Below are positions 62,887 to 64,000 of a stretch of DNA of 64,000 nt, in pieces; the stretch's first letter is position 1, and each line of letters opens with the position of its first letter. Both the position numbers and the translations under genes were made by a program. Location of the stretch: contig JAVMKO010000006.1 of NCBI GenBank assembly GCA_032164245.1, positions 8,013,001-8,077,000 on the forward strand, given 5' to 3'. The notes beneath the pieces are model-generated. The model made no database searches. It worked only from the letters and a program-made list of their open reading frames with translations, and was not told the origin of the DNA. The stretch comes from Sternotherus odoratus. Its lineage: Eukaryota; Chordata; Testudines; Kinosternidae.

Positions 62887-63254
62887 AAGACTTCCCTGCT
62901 GGCCACTGACTACTCCTGGAACCTTCACATTAGAACAGGGTGGGGGGTAAGATGGGGAGAGATCCCCTCAGATATTGTACAGCCCTAAGACATGATTACG
63001 TTCTCCAGAGGAATGGTGTGGGGGGTTGATATATCCCCACACGCACCATGTGTAAGGTCCTGAACCCCACAACCCCGAGCAGGAGGCAAAGCCTGGGGTG
63101 GCTGGTATCTGGAAACTACTGCCTCCATTTTCTGTGTGTCAAAGGAGAGATCTGAACCCAGTCCCAAACGGGTGATCGGGCCCAGTGCTGGGGTCACAGT
63201 GAGACACCCCACAATCCTCTCTCCTGCTTTACTGCACTGCCTGGTGTGTGCATA

Positions 63255-63782
63255 GCCACACTCAACCTAATCCCCCCCACCCCACCTCTCCTCCGCATAC
63301 CCAACCCCCCCTCCCCCAACCCCCCACCCCTCCCCTCCCCCAACCTAATCCCCCACACCCAACCCCCCCACCTCTCCTCCGCATACCCAACCCCCCCTCC
63401 CCCAACCTAATCCCCCACACCCAACCCCCAACCTAATCCCCCCCACCCCACCTCTCCTCCGCATACCCAACCCCCCCTCCCCCAACCCCCCACCCCTCCC
63501 CTCCCCCAACCTAATCCCCCACACCCAACCCCCAACCTAATCCCCCACACCCAACCCCCACACCTCTCCTCCCCACACCCAGCCCCCACACCTCTCCTAC
63601 CCCAACCTAATCCCCCCCACCTCTCCTCCCCACACCCAACCCCCCCACCTCTCCTCCGCATACCCAACCCCCCCTCCCCCAACCTAAACCCCCTCCCCTC
63701 CCCCAACCTAATCCCCCACACCCAACCCCCCCACCTCCCCTACCCCAACCTAATCCCCCACACCTCTCCTCCCCACACCCAG
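63255..63782. repeat. C-rich minisatellite in WDHD1 intron 1
   Basis: About 530 bp built from CCCCCAACCTAATCCCCCAC, CACCTCTCCTCCGCATACCC and AACCCCCCCTCCCCC in varied order, with larger units of ~130 bp repeated (63280-63420 and 63440-63560). On the sense strand of WDHD1 it is G-rich, starting ~15 bp inside intron 1. Confidence 0.92.
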
Positions 63783-63789
63783 CCCCGGG

Positions 63790-64000
63790 CCCGGCACTCA
63801 CCAGCCACTGTCCCGCCCGGCTCCGCTTCCCGCGCTCCCCGCCGGAGCAGCGGCGCCTGCGCGACCTGCCTCCCCCGCCCCGCGCGGCTCGGGCCTGCTG
63901 CCCCCGTCAGCGCCGGGGCGGGGCCGCGCGGCGAGCCCGGCCGGGGAGGAAGGATGGCGGCGGCGGGCGCGCCTCAGGCCGCTGCGGAGCGGCGCTGCCC
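63790..64000. promoter_or_regulatory. CpG island, probable bidirectional WDHD1/SOCS4 promoter
   Basis: The end of the window is very rich in CpG. Visible motifs: an E2F-like TTCCCGCGC at 63827-63835, an NRF1-like GCGCCTGCGC at 63853-63862, a GC box GGGGCGGGGC at 63915-63924 and a YY1-like GGATGGCGGC at 63952-63961. There is no TATA box. WDHD1 reads leftward from here. In amniotes the neighbour reading rightward is SOCS4, whose first exon would lie at about 63930 onward; that assignment is from synteny, not from sequence. Confidence 0.7.
63802..63880 (-). other. WDHD1: WDHD1 exon 1, non-coding 5' UTR
   Basis: On the minus strand the sequence ...CAGTGGCTG is followed by GTGAGT, a perfect donor, with the last exon base at 63802. 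No ATG in frame with the next exon precedes it, so translation starts in exon 2. The transcription start cannot be read exactly; 63880 is an estimate inside the CpG island. The neighbouring C-rich minisatellite begins in intron 1 only a few bases beyond the donor. Confidence 0.7.

Noticed and set aside
63248..63721. Pro-rich (+) and Gly-rich (-) frames at 63.2-63.7 kb
   Set aside because: They are translations of the C-rich minisatellite in intron 1.
63954..64000. Start of a new protein-coding gene (ATG GCG GCG GCG...)
   Set aside because: Only 47 bases are visible; the known neighbour SOCS4 has a non-coding first exon in other amniotes, so this ATG is as likely an upstream ORF or a YY1 site.

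Overview
The window is vertebrate nuclear DNA, and its repeats point to a turtle (Testudines, probably Cryptodira). It carries tRNA-derived Cry-type SINEs, many CR1 LINE fragments, hAT, Tigger and Harbinger-like miniature elements, Penelope-like 3' fragments, Helitrons and old MIR/L2 relics. No bacterial, viral or organellar gene is present.

There is one protein-coding gene: a complete, intact WDHD1 (AND-1/Ctf4 orthologue) on the minus strand. I assembled 25 coding exons from 61144 (ATG) to 13015 (stop). All introns are GT-AG, and the exon lengths sum to 3384 nt, which is 1127 codons plus a stop. A non-coding first exon ends at 63802 in a CpG island (about 63.79-64.0 kb). In amniotes SOCS4 lies head to head with WDHD1, so the last ~100 bases are probably the shared divergent promoter and the start of the SOCS4 transcript. 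The protein has an N-terminal WD40 propeller, a central SepB/Ctf4 trimerisation region, an acidic linker, a C-terminal HMG box and a basic KKRKR nuclear-localisation motif. It acts in the replisome, linking the CMG helicase to DNA polymerase alpha.

Layout: 1-12.3 kb is intergenic DNA beyond the 3' end of WDHD1. It holds a Penelope-like fragment split by an LTR-like insertion, three or four hAT miniatures, a 5S-derived SINE, CR1 fragments and two Helitrons in inverted orientation. 12.3-13.0 kb is the probable 3' UTR. 13.0-61.1 kb is the exon/intron body; its introns hold a nested stack (CR1 split by a hAT transposon, itself split by a Cry SINE and a small hAT element), a Helitron with a helicase C-terminus, several Tigger miniatures with GC-rich cores, and CR1 copies with reverse-transcriptase remnants. 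61.1-63.8 kb is intron 1, ending in a ~540-bp C-rich (G-rich on the sense strand) minisatellite beside exon 1.

I found no convincing undescribed multigene system. The observations most worth a second look are the hammerhead-like hairpin in the Penelope-like fragments, a fold-back retroinsertion with a 14-bp target duplication, the inverted Helitron pair, the layered hAT/CR1/SINE nest, and the G-rich minisatellite at the start of WDHD1.
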